Below are positions 11,935 through 23,566 of a stretch of DNA of 64,000 nucleotides, piece after piece. The first letter of the stretch is position 1; every line of letters begins with the position of its first letter. Source of the DNA: Pegoplata infirma (Eukaryota > Arthropoda > Insecta > Diptera > Anthomyiidae); assembly GCA_963921195.1 (NCBI GenBank), contig OY992538.1:8890330-8954329 (forward strand). Direction: 5' to 3'. Below the pieces are notes generated by a model. The model had not been told where the DNA came from and made no database searches. It saw nothing but the letters and a program-made list of their open reading frames with translations. The translations under genes were made by a program, and so were the position numbers.

Positions 11935-12591
11935 ACTTAGTGATAGAGGGTATATATAAGTTTGTCATTCTGTTTGTAACTCATCGAAATATTGATCTGG
12001 GACCCCATAAAGTATATATATTCATGATGCCCGATCGATTTTAAGACATTCTAGCGATGTCCGTCTGTCCGTCTGTCCGTCTGTCCGTCTGTCCGTCTGT
12101 CCGTCTGTCCGTCTGTCCGTCTGTCTGTCTGTCTGTGGAAAATGCTGTCGCGGACAAAATATTGCACAGAGATGACTGAAACTTAACATATTTATTTAAA
12201 GTTCTCCCGAAAAGTTTGGTATTGCATTTGAGCGACATCGGTTCAGCGGTTCAAAAGTTATGAACGAAAATGTAAGCACACCTCAAAAATTTCAGAACAT
12301 TCAACATAACCTAAAAATACAAAATGCTTTAATTCGGCTTCTGGTTGGCATATGTGAACATAATTGAACACCAAATGGTATTTAAACAAGTACGAACATA
12401 TTTTTTGACAAAAAAAAAAAATCGCGGATTTTTTTTACCAAAAATTTTTTTTCGCGGAAATTTTTTTTCAAAAAAAAATTTTTTTTTTTAAAAGTAATTT
12501 CCTTTTAAATAAAGTTTTTTCCAATAATCTTTTTGAAATTGTGGAGGGTATCACTACATTCGGCAAGGCCGAATTTAACTTTTTTACTTGT
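11935..12591 (-). repeat. Dispersed repeat F1, full copy with expanded GTCTGTCC microsatellite
   Basis: The same borders as 9950-10553 are seen, inverted: ACAAGTAAAAAAG and the TTCGGCCTTGCCGAA hairpin at the right end, the CCCTC/GAGGG hairpin at the left. The two full copies face each other about 1.4 kb apart. Bases 12058-12136 expand the GTCCGTCTG block into about nine to ten 8-base units. An open frame through it encodes only a TDGQTDRR-type repeat and is not a gene. Confidence 0.65.
12058..12136. repeat. Microsatellite (GTCTGTCC)n
   Basis: An 8-base unit repeated eight to nine times and then collapsing to GTCT units. It is the seed block of F1, expanded only in this copy, and therefore likely to vary in length between individuals. 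Confidence 0.8.
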
Positions 12592-12592
12592 T

Positions 12593-13887
12593 TTTAAATG
12601 TCATATGCATTTCGGTAATTTCGAGTGCGTGGATCAATTTAAACAGTGGTGGTGAAAATAAATCTAAAAAAATAAAGAATTTATAAAAAATACAAACTTT
12701 GGAAAGCCCAAAAAAATACTTTTTGCTTAAAATTGCTCTTAAGTCGCTATACCACAAATTAGTATAAGGGTTCCCAAGTAAGTACTATTTAACATCGGTA
12801 CCAAGTTTAACCAAGTCTTTCAGTTAGAGCCTTTTAAAGTTGGGTCATTTATATCAAATAAAGAGCTTTTTGAGCTGTGGAAAACGCATAAAATAAGAAG
12901 ATGGATGAAATACTGACGATTAAGACACAACATCTTTAAACACCTTCAAAAAAAGGTTTTCCGCGAAAAAAAAAAATTTTCGCGGAAAAAAAAATTCCGC
13001 GGATTTTTTTTTCGCGAAATTGGTTTATTATTATATTCTAAACCTACCAACAACATTTTATAAGTTTACATAAAAAATTAAAGAAGTTATAGGGTTTTGG
13101 CCGGAATATACCACTGTGCAGAGTGGTAAAAAATCGAAAAAAAAAACAAAAAAAAAAATTTGGTTTGTGAGTGCAAAAAAGTTTTAAGGCAAACACCAAA
13201 GACACGGGTTAATTTTGTGTGATTTGACTAAAAACTGAGACAGAGTTTTTAGACCACAACGAACCATTTTTGAACGGCGATTGACGAAACTCGAATTTTT
13301 AAATTCCCAAAAATTTTTTTACATTTTCGTTCATAACTTTTTAACCGCTGAACCGACATCGCTCAAATTTAATATCAAATTTATGTTACATTATCGCCGA
13401 TTCTGCAGGCAGACGTCTTAAAAATATTATAATAAAATTTTTAAGCATTATAACTGCCACCCCAATATTTATGCCTCTGTAGAAAGATACATATTAAATT
13501 TTTCAGGTAGTCTATTGGAATGAGCTTTGGGTGGATATGGGTCAACCTAATAAAGACATACTTACCAATGTAAATTTAACTAAAGTATTTGTTAATAATA
13601 AACAGGTTTTTGTAAATTGTTTATTATTTTAGAGCCTAGTTAGTTGTGAGAAAGAAGGATTTGCACATGAATAAATATTCTAGTTAATATTTAGTAAATT
13701 TAAAATCACAAATAGAGCATGAATGAATGAACAAGTTTGCAAACGTTATTGTATACTATCATCAAAGTCAAAAAACAATGAGATGAAAATATTATTATTT
13801 AGGTATATTTATTAGAGTTGATAAGCCGTAAATGAAAAACTAATTTAAATTGTATTTCAATAAATTAAGTTATACATGCGTAAATGC
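12593..13887. other. Intergenic, no gene seen
   Basis: AT-rich, with several runs of A or T and CGCGGAAAAAA/TTTTTTCGCGG words near 12960-13020 resembling those inside F1. No splice-consistent coding frame was found. Confidence 0.4.
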
Positions 13888-16800
13888 TAGGGTGGTTCGT
13901 TTTTGGGCTTTCTCTCTGATCAAATTCTAATACCCGCCAAAAGTGTCGGTCCCTAAGGGTAACTCAAATGCAAAATATCACTCCGATCGGAGTTTATCTT
14001 CTGTCTCCACTTTGAGCCTCAAAATTGGGGTTTTTGCAAAAAAGGACTTTAAAAAAAAAAAAAAAAAATTTTATAAAAAAAATATTTTTGTATAATATTT
14101 GATCGGAAATACTTAAATTTGAAATTTTAAGATTTTAAGATATCATTAACCCGTTCAAACTTGATACAAAAAAAATGATATGATTTTGGGGGGCGTTTTC
14201 AAAACACCTTTTTTCAAAATTTGAAAATGTTATTAAAAAAAAATTTTAAATATATCATTTTTCCTTTCTGAATTCATTAAAAACACCTTGGAGAAGATAT
14301 CCGTTTAATATCCGTCGGGCCACTTTTCGGGAATCGCGGATAGAAGTTAGCGGATTTCAAGGAAATGTTGGTTTTATCAATAATTTGGATTAATAAAACT
14401 GTTTTTTGATGACGTGTCATTCTATAAGATAACTTTAAGTCTGTCATGAAATCTTACCGATATACGACGTCCTTTTACCCCCAGCCCACATTGGCTGGGG
14501 GTAAAAAATTATCCCCCGCAGAAAATTTGAATTTACAGCTTAAATTTTGTGCTCTAAAGAAGTATAAAACGGCTTTTGTGTTTTTTACCCCAACTATTAT
14601 TTCGCATTAATATATTATCTTTAAAAAAATTGTTAACCCTTCTTGGTAAGGGGTCAAAAATGATCCATCCAATAAAAAATATATTTTTTATATAGAAAAT
14701 TAATTTGTGGCAATCTAATAGATAACTGTAAATCAGCCATAAAATCTACCCTATTTAAGATATCTTTAACCCATATTTGACAGGGGCAAAACGGACCCCG
14801 GGAAAAACTTTTAGGCATAGTGCTTGAATTTTTTGATATCAACAAAATATATATTTTTTATTGAATGGGCCATTTTTGACCCCCTACCAAGAAGGGTTAA
14901 CGATTTTTTTTAAAGATAATATATTAATCCAAATTATTGATAAAACCAACATTTCCTTAAAATCCGCTAACTTCTCCCCGCGATTCCCGAAAATATTTCA
15001 CATTTTCTTCTCCAAGGTGTTCTTAATGAAAGAAAGAAAAACTGGTATATTTAAATATTTTTTTTAATAAAATTTTAAAATTTTGAAAAAAAGGTGTTTT
15101 GATAATGCCCCCAAAATCAAGGCATTTTTTGGTATCAAGTTAGAAGGGTTTAATGATATCGTAAAATCATTATAAATTTCATATTTAAGTATTTACGATC
15201 AAATATTATACAAAAATATTTTTTTAATTATTTTAATAAAAAACAAGTAAGTGTGTTAAATTCGGCAGTGCCGAATCTTTTATACCCTCTAACAAATTAA
15301 AAAAAAAAAAATTGCAGGGGCGTCTTTTTTTTGGTGGGGGGGGGGTCGACATAGTTGGTGGGGGACACCTGTTCTCCGCTATATATGTTTACAAATTATT
15401 TGTTTATGATATTTACGCTTAAATAGTAAATTTGTATCGTTATTTTTAATTAATTTCTATAACCACGCCCCCAAAGGGGGCGGCCTAAAAAAATCGAATT
15501 TTCTAACCCCCTTGGTCGAAGCGCAAGTCTATGAACATAATATGACATACAAATGTTACATTTGTTGAGCAAAAATTAAAAAAAAACTCGTAAAAATATC
15601 GTATTTTTCAGTGGTCGTTTTAGTTCTTTAAGGGGAAACTTTTTTCCCCCTGGTCCGATTTTGCCCATCTTCGAACTTAACCTTACCAGTAACATAAGAG
15701 ATATTCTTGCCCAATTTCAAGTGTCTAGCTCTTTTGGTTTGGACTGCATCGTTATTTCTACAGACGGACGGACGGACGGACATCGCTAGAATGTGTTAGA
15801 TTCTATAATGGATCAATATTATATATACTTTGTGGGGTCCCCGATCGATATTTCGATGTGTTACACACGGAATGACAAAGTGAGTATACCCCCATACTGT
15901 GGTTGGAGGGTATAAAAATAAATTTTTTTTAAGTACTTTTTTGCAAAAACCCCAATTTTTAAGCTCAAAGTGGAGACAGAAGATAAACTCCGATCGGAGT
16001 GATATTGAGCATGTGAGTTACCCTTAGTGAACCGACACTTTTGGCGGGTATTAGAATTTGATCAGAGAGAAAAGCCCAAAAATGAGCCATTTTTGACCCC
16101 CTTCCAAGAAGGGTTAACGATTTTTTTAAAGATAAAATATTAATACGAAATAATAGTTAGGTTGGAAAATACAAAAGCCGTTTTATACATGTTTATAGCA
16201 CAAAATTTAAGCTCAAAACTTCAAATTTTCTGTGGGGGTCATTTTTGACCCCCAGCCAATGTGGGTTAAAGACGTCCTAGATCGGTAAGATTTCATGACA
16301 GACGTAAAGTTATTTAATAGAATACTCCGACACCAAAAAAACGTTAATTTGCACAAAAATTAAATTTATAAGATTTTATTAATCGAAATTATTGATAAAT
16401 CCAACATTTCCTTGAAATCCGATAACTTCCCCCTGACATTCCCGAAAAGTGACCCGACGGATATCCGCCATATTTCACATTTTTCTTCTCCAAGGTGTTC
16501 TTAATGAATACAGAAAGAAAAAATTATATATTTAAATTTTTTTTTTAATAAAATTTTAAAATTTTGAAAAAACGTGTTTTGAGAACGCCCCCAAAATCAT
16601 GTCATTTTTTTGGTATCAAGTTTGAACGGGTTAATGATATCGAAAAATCTTCAAATTTTATATTTAAGTATCTACGATCAAATATTATACAAAAATAATT
16701 TTTTAATAATTTTAGTAAAAAAACTTAAATTTTTTATTTTTTAAGAAAAGTCATTTTTTGCAAAACCCCGAATTTTGAGGCTCAAAGTGGAGACAGAATT

Positions 16801-16911
16801 TAAACTCCGATCGGAGTGATATTTTGCATGTGAGTTACCCTTATGGGACCGACACTTTTGGCGCGTATTAGAATTTGATCAGAGAGAAAAGCCCAAAAAC
16901 GAGCCACCCTA
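13888..16911. mobile_element. Composite of two hAT-like TAGGGTGG foldback elements
   Basis: The left end TAGGGTGGTTCGTTTTTGGG and right end CCCAAAAACGAGCCACCCTA match the TIRs of the intact 1.73-kb copy at 49243-50971. The unit is too long because a nested F3 repeat occupies 15243-15914 and because the right half is present twice. A first right end stops at GAGCCA (16084-16089) and runs directly into an internal TTTTTGACCCCC line of a second copy. The outer flanks (GTAAATGC and GTATACAC) are not a clean duplication, as expected if two insertions recombined. It has no transposase frame. Confidence 0.7.
15243..15914 (+). repeat. Dispersed repeat F3, nested
   Basis: It begins ACAAGTAAGTGTGTTAAATT with the hairpin TTCGGCAGTGCCGAA and CTTTTATACCCTC, and ends CTGTGGTTGGAGGGTATA. 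Its start and end share wording with F1, but the body differs. It splits a run in the surrounding hAT-like element that is continuous near 16690-16730. Confidence 0.65.
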
Positions 16912-16940
16912 GTATACACTATACTAACTCATATAAATTA

Positions 16941-17544
16941 CACTCAAAAAAATAAAACTGTAAAGTTAGCAAAAAATTTAGTTAAATTTAACTAAAAAAA
17001 CACCTGATTTTGAACCTACTAAATTTCTAGTTAATTTAACAAAAAATATTTAGTTAACTTTTCGTAGAATGAATGTAGCAAAAAAAACGTAATTTTAACT
17101 AAAAATTCAGCTGAAAATTTCGTAACATTTTTTATTAGTTGAATTCAGCTAAACTTTTTGTAAAAAATTTTAAGTTTGGTAAATATTGGTTTTAAACACT
17201 AACACTTCACTTATTTTTTCCTTTTTTTCACAGCAATAAGTTCAGCTTAAGTAGGACTTATGAGATTTGCATAGGAGGCTACACAAGAAATGTTTAAAAT
17301 TTTTCACTTGACAAAAATGTTACAAAAAATCAGCAAATTTATTAGTAAAAATTCGTAAACTCAGTTTTAAAGTCAACAAAAAAAATTAATTCAAAATTTG
17401 TACAAAACTAGTATTTTCGTAAATTGAACTTAACTAGAAAAAGTAGTTAAAACGCTGATTTTAACTAAAAATTAGCTAAAAAGCCAGTAAACTCGAGTAA
17501 ACAAAAAAAAATTTGTTAACTTTACAGTTTTATTTTTTTGAGTG
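16941..17544. mobile_element. TA-flanked foldback element, CACTCAAAA end, AGTTAA core
   Basis: The ends CACTCAAAAAAATAAAACTG and CAGTTTTATTTTTTTGAGTG are perfect reverse complements, with TA at 16939-16940 and 17545-17546. The 604-bp body is made of TTAGTTAAATT-type words. It is the uninterrupted reference copy for the element split at 23569/36561, which it matches in reverse orientation. Confidence 0.8.
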
Positions 17545-17546
17545 TA

Positions 17547-19282
17547 TAAGTCTTCTTAGAAAATATCATGGTTTAGATTACAAACTAAGATGGATGCGAC
17601 AGTATGTTTTTGTAATGAAAACGGGAAACAACTAAGCGATGTTAAAGAAAATAAAGCGATTTTTTTTTCTTATGGCGCGTTATTTTAGTTTTCTTTTTCG
17701 AACCCAAGACTACTTTTATGACACCTGCCATCAGTGTCGCGTCTGTGTTAATCTGTGGTTAAGACGTTTTTAATAACTTTAGATATTTTATAATTTACAA
17801 TATATTATTCTTATATGCATGTACTTGAAATTTATTGGTTGACTAAACAAGGTTAAGTGCAATAAATATACCTACTGACATTTAGGATATCCCCATAAAA
17901 GTAAAATATCAAGATAAAACAAAATGTTGTTAAAACAGAATATTGTCCTGAAAATAACTGGTTCATGACTAAAATTAATACGACAGCCAGTAAAGATTAT
18001 AATAACTTTATAGATTTTATTTGTATTCCTTTTGACTAATTGTAAGACAAAGTTTTGAATCATAAAATATATCCCTATTAATTACAAAGCCCAAAAGAAA
18101 GAGGTCTGCCCCAGAATTTTGAATACCTGAACTCAAATCTACCATCGTTAGGTTGCCTATAATCTTACAAGGAAAGTCCCAATAGGGACCATTCAATGTT
18201 TGTATGAATTTTATACACAAGATAGAAAAATAAATCTAAATCGAATTTTTATGTGTTTTGACGTCCTGACCTCGATTCCTCCAGCAGAACGGAATTCTAG
18301 TCTTACTGAAAAACCTTAGGATGGATTTTTTTGAATGGCAAATCGAGTGCAGGGGTTGAGAGATGCGCACTTAACACAGGATTATCGTGATTCACATGAA
18401 TCGTCATTATTTTCTTATACTTACGTGAGCGTTCATGAGCGTGAGTTAACAAAAATAGCTTGTGCGTGAATAAAACTTTTGCGTAAATTTTTCGTAATTT
18501 AAAAAAACTCCGTGTTTTTTTATTTACATGCACGCTTGAGTCCGACCATTTTGACCCGTGGCGCTATTCGATCAAAGTTTTGCTTTTTTATAAAATTTTC
18601 AACAAAAACTCTAAACTTTGATTATAGAACGCCATGGGATAAAATGGTCTGATTTCGCACAAATTAAGTTTAAATGAAAGCTTGTCTTCAGCTCTATAAA
18701 ATAGTTAACGAAAACAAAATTTTAAGATTTTTTTAAAAAATTTCTTGAACGTAAGAAAAAACCGCCATTTCTTGAAATTTTTTGATGTTCAGCGCATCAA
18801 GATTAATAAGTAGATGTGTCGCAAGACATTTTTTTTAATATTTTTTTTTTCTAAAAATTTTCAAAAATCCAAAAGTTTGGTTAATTTAATCCGATTAATC
18901 TTAAATTTGTACCACATAAGTTTAAGGCCTTAAAGAATAAAAATTTGACCTGACGTTCAAAATCGAAAGAAAACTTTTTTGCCATACAACAAAATGCCAG
19001 TCGAATGCCATAACCCTTCTTATTTAATTAACAAGTGTTTTCTGTCTCTTCCAAAACAAGGCAAACACTGCTTAACCGATTTCAATGAAATTTGCAGCAA
19101 AAATATTGCTAACCGTAGGCGGAACTTAAGGCATTATTAGATTATGATTGGACAAAAGGGCGTAAAATGTCGTGTCGAATGTACTTAACATTATTTGTGC
19201 CTCCTTCGCAACCTTGCAAAAACGGCTGAATAAATTTTGTTAATTTTGTTTTCACTACAGATATTGCTAACTTATAGGCTAC
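17547..19282. other. Intergenic, no gene seen
   Basis: AT-rich. It holds a decayed piece of the CGTGA-rich hAT MITE (18358-18535) and an imperfect hairpin at 18540-18650 whose arms are versions of GACCATTTTGACCC and GGGATAAAATGGTC. No coding frame with splice support is seen. Confidence 0.45.
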
Positions 19283-21521
19283 TAGTACACTCAAAGAAAA
19301 ATGCTTCATATTCATATTCATGAAGCTTTTCTTCAATATGATGAAACATATCATCGAAATCGAAAAAACAAGTGATGACACATTTCATCATGTCATCAAA
19401 AATTGTCATCAATAAGCATTTCAAATGATTTTTTTTAAATAAATATGTAAAATAAATTTAACTATTGAATAAATATATTTTAAAAAAATATAAAAAAATA
19501 AAAAAAAAACAATAAAAACAATAAAAAAAAATTAAATAAAATCCTGCCCTGGCTGGGACTTGAACCCACGGTTCCCCAGTTATAGTGTTTATTGTCGACG
19601 CCTTAGCTAGTAGGTATGTTTTTTTTAAAACATACCTACGCCCTATCTCCACTCCCTAAGTAGGCTTCCATTCAAAATTACATTTTTATAAAATTTGCTC
19701 CAACTGTTATTTGTATGGGAGCCTATTAAGAGAGTGGAGATAGGGCGAAGGTATGTTTTAAAAAATGTTGTAGGGTAAAAATTAATGGGCGTCGGTCTCA
19801 CTAATGACCCCTCTCGGACGCACCATTGGACCGGTAGAAGCTGATTAAATAAAACAAATTTACAAAAAATAAAAAAATTTTATGTGGACCGCCTTAACAG
19901 TTAAAGATAGAGGGTAGTTGTGTTTAGAGAAAATGTTTGGACTAAAAAAATATTGTGGGTCGGTCATATATTTTGTTGCTCTAAGGGCACTATTGGGGCA
20001 GTTAAAACGGATGGAGCAAATTTTAAAAATTGACGTTTTGTGTGGGAGCCCCCTTAGAAATTGGGGATAGGGTATTAGTTTGTTCCAAAGAAATGTTAAA
20101 ACGTAAAAATTAATGGGGGTCGGTCTTATAAATGACCCCTCTATGACGCATCATTGGAGCAGTAGAAATGATTTTAAAATTGGAAAATTACAATAAATTT
20201 TTTTCAAAAAACTTTAAAAAATAGTAATAATCGTTATCCCACAATCCTCCTGGGCAAAAAATTTGTAGAATCGATAGAAGTTTTACATAAAAAAGTTTCA
20301 AAAAAATCGAAAAGTACAAACGTTTTCAAAAATGAGATTTAAAACTTAAAAATCGCATTCTAGAGCGCTTTTAAGAATTTTTTGGGATTTTTTTTTAAGT
20401 ACGTAAAAAAAAATTGAAATTTGGACCATTATTAAAGAAGTTATGAATAAAAGAAGTTTGAGTAAAGGAACAAGCTATCAATTTTTAAAAATTCGATATC
20501 TTTTGAACTGGTTATCAAAAAAATCTGAAAATTTACCACGAAGGAGTTTTCGAAGGGTACTAAAAACTGTAAACAAATTGGGAAAATAAAAAAAATAAAA
20601 AATTTCAAAATATCCGATTTGACATGGAATGCCCCATATATGTTTTCAAGCATTTGCTTATGAGTGTTTGTAGACACACAAATTTTATTATTGTACAGTA
20701 TCCCTCTCTTTCCCTCTCACAGCTTTTAGCAGAGCATAGTTACACTCAAATTTTAGCATTATATTTATCACACAACAAATAAAACGGATTTTTAGTGTTA
20801 GAGCCGAGTCACAATTGGAACCACATTCGGTAACCACAAAATGTTTTCATACATTTTGTATGAAAAGCAAAAAATCGCTTTGTGGTCGACCACAATGCCG
20901 CCAGAATAGATTCTATTCTATTTTTGTAGTGCTCTCTCACCACCCTCTCATTTTTCTCAAATTTGTATCAAGTAGCGTTGCCATATGTTCAACAAAATAT
21001 GCTAATTTTTCCAATTGGAGTTAATATATTGTGTGTGTGTTGCACAAAAGTAACATTGAATACCTGCTTTTATAGGATAACAAAAGAAAAAAATAGATGT
21101 GTGAATGATATGAGCGTCTTTTTCTTTATAAAATGTGTCCGGTCGTTTGTCGCTTAATTTTAATGTGTCGCTCTCTCTTTCGCAGTGGTTCGTCGTCGGT
21201 GGTGCCAATTGTGACTGGGCTCTTATTATTTGTTGATATTCTGTAGGCAAGTGGCTAGAGGCTAAGCCCAACGAACAAGAGGTCCGGCGTTTAAATCTTG
21301 GTGGAAACGAAAAAAAGATTAAGTTTTTAAAAATAGAAAATAACAAACAATTTTAAGTAAATAAAAATAAATTAAATAAAATCAAATAACAAAAAAAAAA
21401 TGTTATTGTTAACACCGCTTCATAATATTGATGACAAGTGACATTGGACGAAAAATGATGTAACATTTTATCATATTGATGTAACTTTTCATTAATATGA
21501 AGAAGCTTTTTATCTGTGGGT
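19283..21521. mobile_element. Foldback region with ATGATGAA arms and tRNA-like modules
   Basis: The left arm (about 19285-19400: AATGCTTCATATT, CAATATGATGAAAC) and right arm (about 21430-21521) are diverged inverted repeats. Just inside each arm lies a tRNA-like module, in opposite orientations (19548-19617 minus, 21245-21303 plus). Between them, a segment with GGAGATAGGGCG and AAAATTAATGGGCGTCGGTC occurs twice (about 19690-19840 and 20040-20170). Whether this is one element or several nested ones cannot be settled by eye. Confidence 0.45.
19548..19617 (-). ncRNA. tRNA-like Pol III promoter module (A and B box)
   Basis: On the minus strand TAGCTAAGGCG at 19609-19599 fits the tRNA A box TRGYNNARNNG, and GGTTCAAGTCC inside GGGTTCAAGTCCC (19567-19555) fits the B box GGTTCRANNCC exactly, in the right order and about 32 bases apart. 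An AT- and T-rich stretch follows. I cannot draw a full cloverleaf with an acceptor stem, so it is more likely a tRNA-derived SINE head than a tRNA gene. Confidence 0.45.
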
Positions 21522-21936
21522 ATCTGGAACCGGTCTCGTACTTCGGTTTTGCCTGACACTGAATAGTTTAATCGAGACGCAATACAAAACAGACGTTTTC
21601 TTAGGGCCAGCAAAGCGGACCGGGTCCACCTGTTAATAAGTACATAAAATTACAGGTCTAATTAAATTTTGAACTAAAAAAGTGGATAAGATTTGTTCTA
21701 AGCTCGTTTAATAGTAGCGAAAGCTATTTAAAAAAGCCATTAATTTAGAATCTATATATCAATTGAATTTTATTTAATTTTTTTTAAATAACATTAGGAA
21801 GTAATTAATAAATTTCTACAGATTTCTTTAAAAGTAAAGTAAAAAATAAAAAATATTTTTTTTTTTTTTTGGCACTGGTCCTTTTTTTTCTAATTTCAAA
21901 AACATTTTTTGTGTTTACTAAATATTGCTAAATTAA
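21522..21936. other. Intergenic, downstream of the Ly6-type gene
   Basis: AT-rich. On the minus strand AATAAA at 21774-21769 lies about 165 bases past the stop of the Ly6-type gene and is a reasonable poly(A) signal. No other feature is seen. Confidence 0.5.
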
Positions 21937-22605
21937 TTAAGATATGTATCTTACAAAACTTTGGACAACGATTAGACTTAATAATGTTCCTATGCCCGTT
22001 TCAATGCGACGATATAGCAAAGATGATGCTGAACCTTTGCCCGTATTACATAGAGAAGTTTCACAGCAGGAAGTGCAGGCATATAATTTAGTACGTTCTC
22101 CAATGACAATACAGCCGGGTTCACAATTAATGGCACATCTTCGATCTAAAGACCACATTTTGGGAGAACTGGTGGAGTTTTCGGTACTGGTGGTATAAGA
22201 AAAACGTTTGACCTTAAATGAAAGCAAAATATGTTAAGCAGTAATAAAATATTTTTCAAAATCCATACTAACCATACATATAAATTCTTCACCTTCACAT
22301 TTGTGTTGGAAATTTGTTACATTTGAACTTAAGACATCTACACACATATCACCATCATCCATTGTATCACATTTATAACATTTCAAATCGTTTATACGTT
22401 CCTGGGCAGCTTGGGTACGATGGATAGCAGTTGTTAAAGATTGTCCTGCTACTATTTCAAATAAAGACAAAAAAATATTGATTAATTTTTTCACACAAAA
22501 TATTGTATGTTGCTGATAAAGAGTTTTTTTTTATAAAAACTTACTTGCAATATAATTGCAGGTCATTAAAATGCATATAATTTGGAAGAATAACACTTTG
22601 AACAT
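21937..22605 (-). CDS. Ly6/uPAR-type secreted or GPI-anchored protein, three exons
   Basis: The exons are 22605-22545, 22451-22273 and 22212-21937, joined by short introns with donors GTAAGT and GTTAGT and AG acceptors in matching phases (1, then 0). The product has 171 residues. Residues 1-22 form a hydrophobic signal peptide. Twelve cysteines follow, starting with CYKC at 45-48 and ending with CCETSLCN at 129-136, the closing pattern of the three-finger Ly6/uPAR fold. N-glycosylation sequons occur in the segments NVT and NST. The hydrophobic tail after about residue 153 suggests GPI attachment. Insect members act at the cell surface in junction assembly, channel regulation and neural signalling, but I cannot name the ortholog, so no symbol is given. 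The start was chosen because it gives the signal peptide and a consensus donor. An open frame on the opposite strand is its shadow. Confidence 0.85.
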
Positions 22606-22929
22606 ATTAGTTTATATGATTAAGTTGTATAATTATTCATTTATATATTTTTTTTTGGTTTATTAATGAAAATTTATATTTTTTTTTAAGATGAACACTA
22701 TCTACATGCTACGAATGTCATGTGAAAGAATACAATATAAAGGACCTGCGCATTTAAATGCACTGTAGTATAGAGAATTGCCAGATTAAAAATAGAAAAT
22801 GGAAAATAGTTGGCAATGTTTTTGTTAAAATATTGCCAACTATGTTGCCACCACAAAATTTTCTGTTTGAAAAAATTTTTGGGAGGGAAAAGTTAAATCG
22901 TACATTGAATTTTGTGTGAAATTATAATA
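22606..22929. promoter_or_regulatory. Upstream region of the Ly6-type gene
   Basis: This 324-base AT-rich stretch lies before the first exon and presumably holds the promoter. A TATATATTT-like run occurs near 22640 and a TATAAAGGACCTGCGC line near 22737, but the latter is on the plus strand. I cannot place a start site. Confidence 0.25.
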
Positions 22930-23293
22930 CCCGAGTAAAAATTTTCTGGTCTAATCATATATAATTTGATACAGTTAATTGAGTTAATATGCTTCCGTAT
23001 AAATTTATATAAAATTGTATCTATCACTTTGATATGGTTGATCCACTTTATATGGTTAGATATTGCTCCATATATGATTAGATTCGTATTTTGGTTTTGC
23101 TCATCAAATTATATAAAAATAGATATTATAAGATCAATTTGATCTAATTAGATTTGACCAAATTCAGGATCAAATTGTATCAATTTTTATATTTTTTGAT
23201 CTAAAGTAATACAATTAGATATTATTTGATACAACCATTTTACGGATCAAATTAGATCTAATTAGTTAAATTAGCATAATATTTTTACTAGGG
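22930..23293. mobile_element. TA-flanked foldback element, CCCGAGTAAAAAT end
   Basis: The ends CCCGAGTAAAAAT and ATTTTTACTAGGG are inverted, with TA on both sides (22928-22929, 23294-23295). The 364-bp body is a loose palindrome of GATCTAATTAGAT and ATATAATTTGAT words. Other members are at 24431-25120 and 53560-53852, and a right end alone is at about 60533-60543. Confidence 0.75.
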
Positions 23294-23299
23294 TAGTCA

Positions 23300-23566
23300 T
23301 ATAATGGTCAAATCACTCACTTTTAGACCCGACCTCTTTTTATTTATTTTATTTTTTGATATGTTGTACATAGTATTTATTAAATGCAAATTGGACACCA
23401 AGTTTCAGTCTTTAATTTCAAGCTGGTGTTGAGTAATCAATTTTACACAATGGCGATTTTCTCAAAAAAATTAAAAAATTGAAATTTTTAATTAATTTTG
23501 ACCATTAAAAAATATAGATGTCTTAAAAAAAGTTGAACAACGTTTTGTTGGTATTTTCTGAGACTC
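23300..23566 (+). repeat. Dispersed repeat, second copy at 60845-61105
   Basis: The two copies share CACTCACTTTTAGACCCGAC, then TTGAGTAATCAATTTT, AATGGCGATTTT and AACGTTTTGTTGGTATT in the same order over about 265 bases. It is non-coding, and neither ends nor class are clear. Confidence 0.55.

Noticed and set aside
12041..12238. Minus-strand frame encoding TDGQTDRR repeats
   Set aside because: It is a translation of the GTCTGTCC microsatellite in repeat F1.
21944..22198. 84-codon plus-strand frame over the Ly6-type gene
   Set aside because: It is antisense to exon 3, which has a cysteine pattern and splice sites; the plus-strand frame has no family features.
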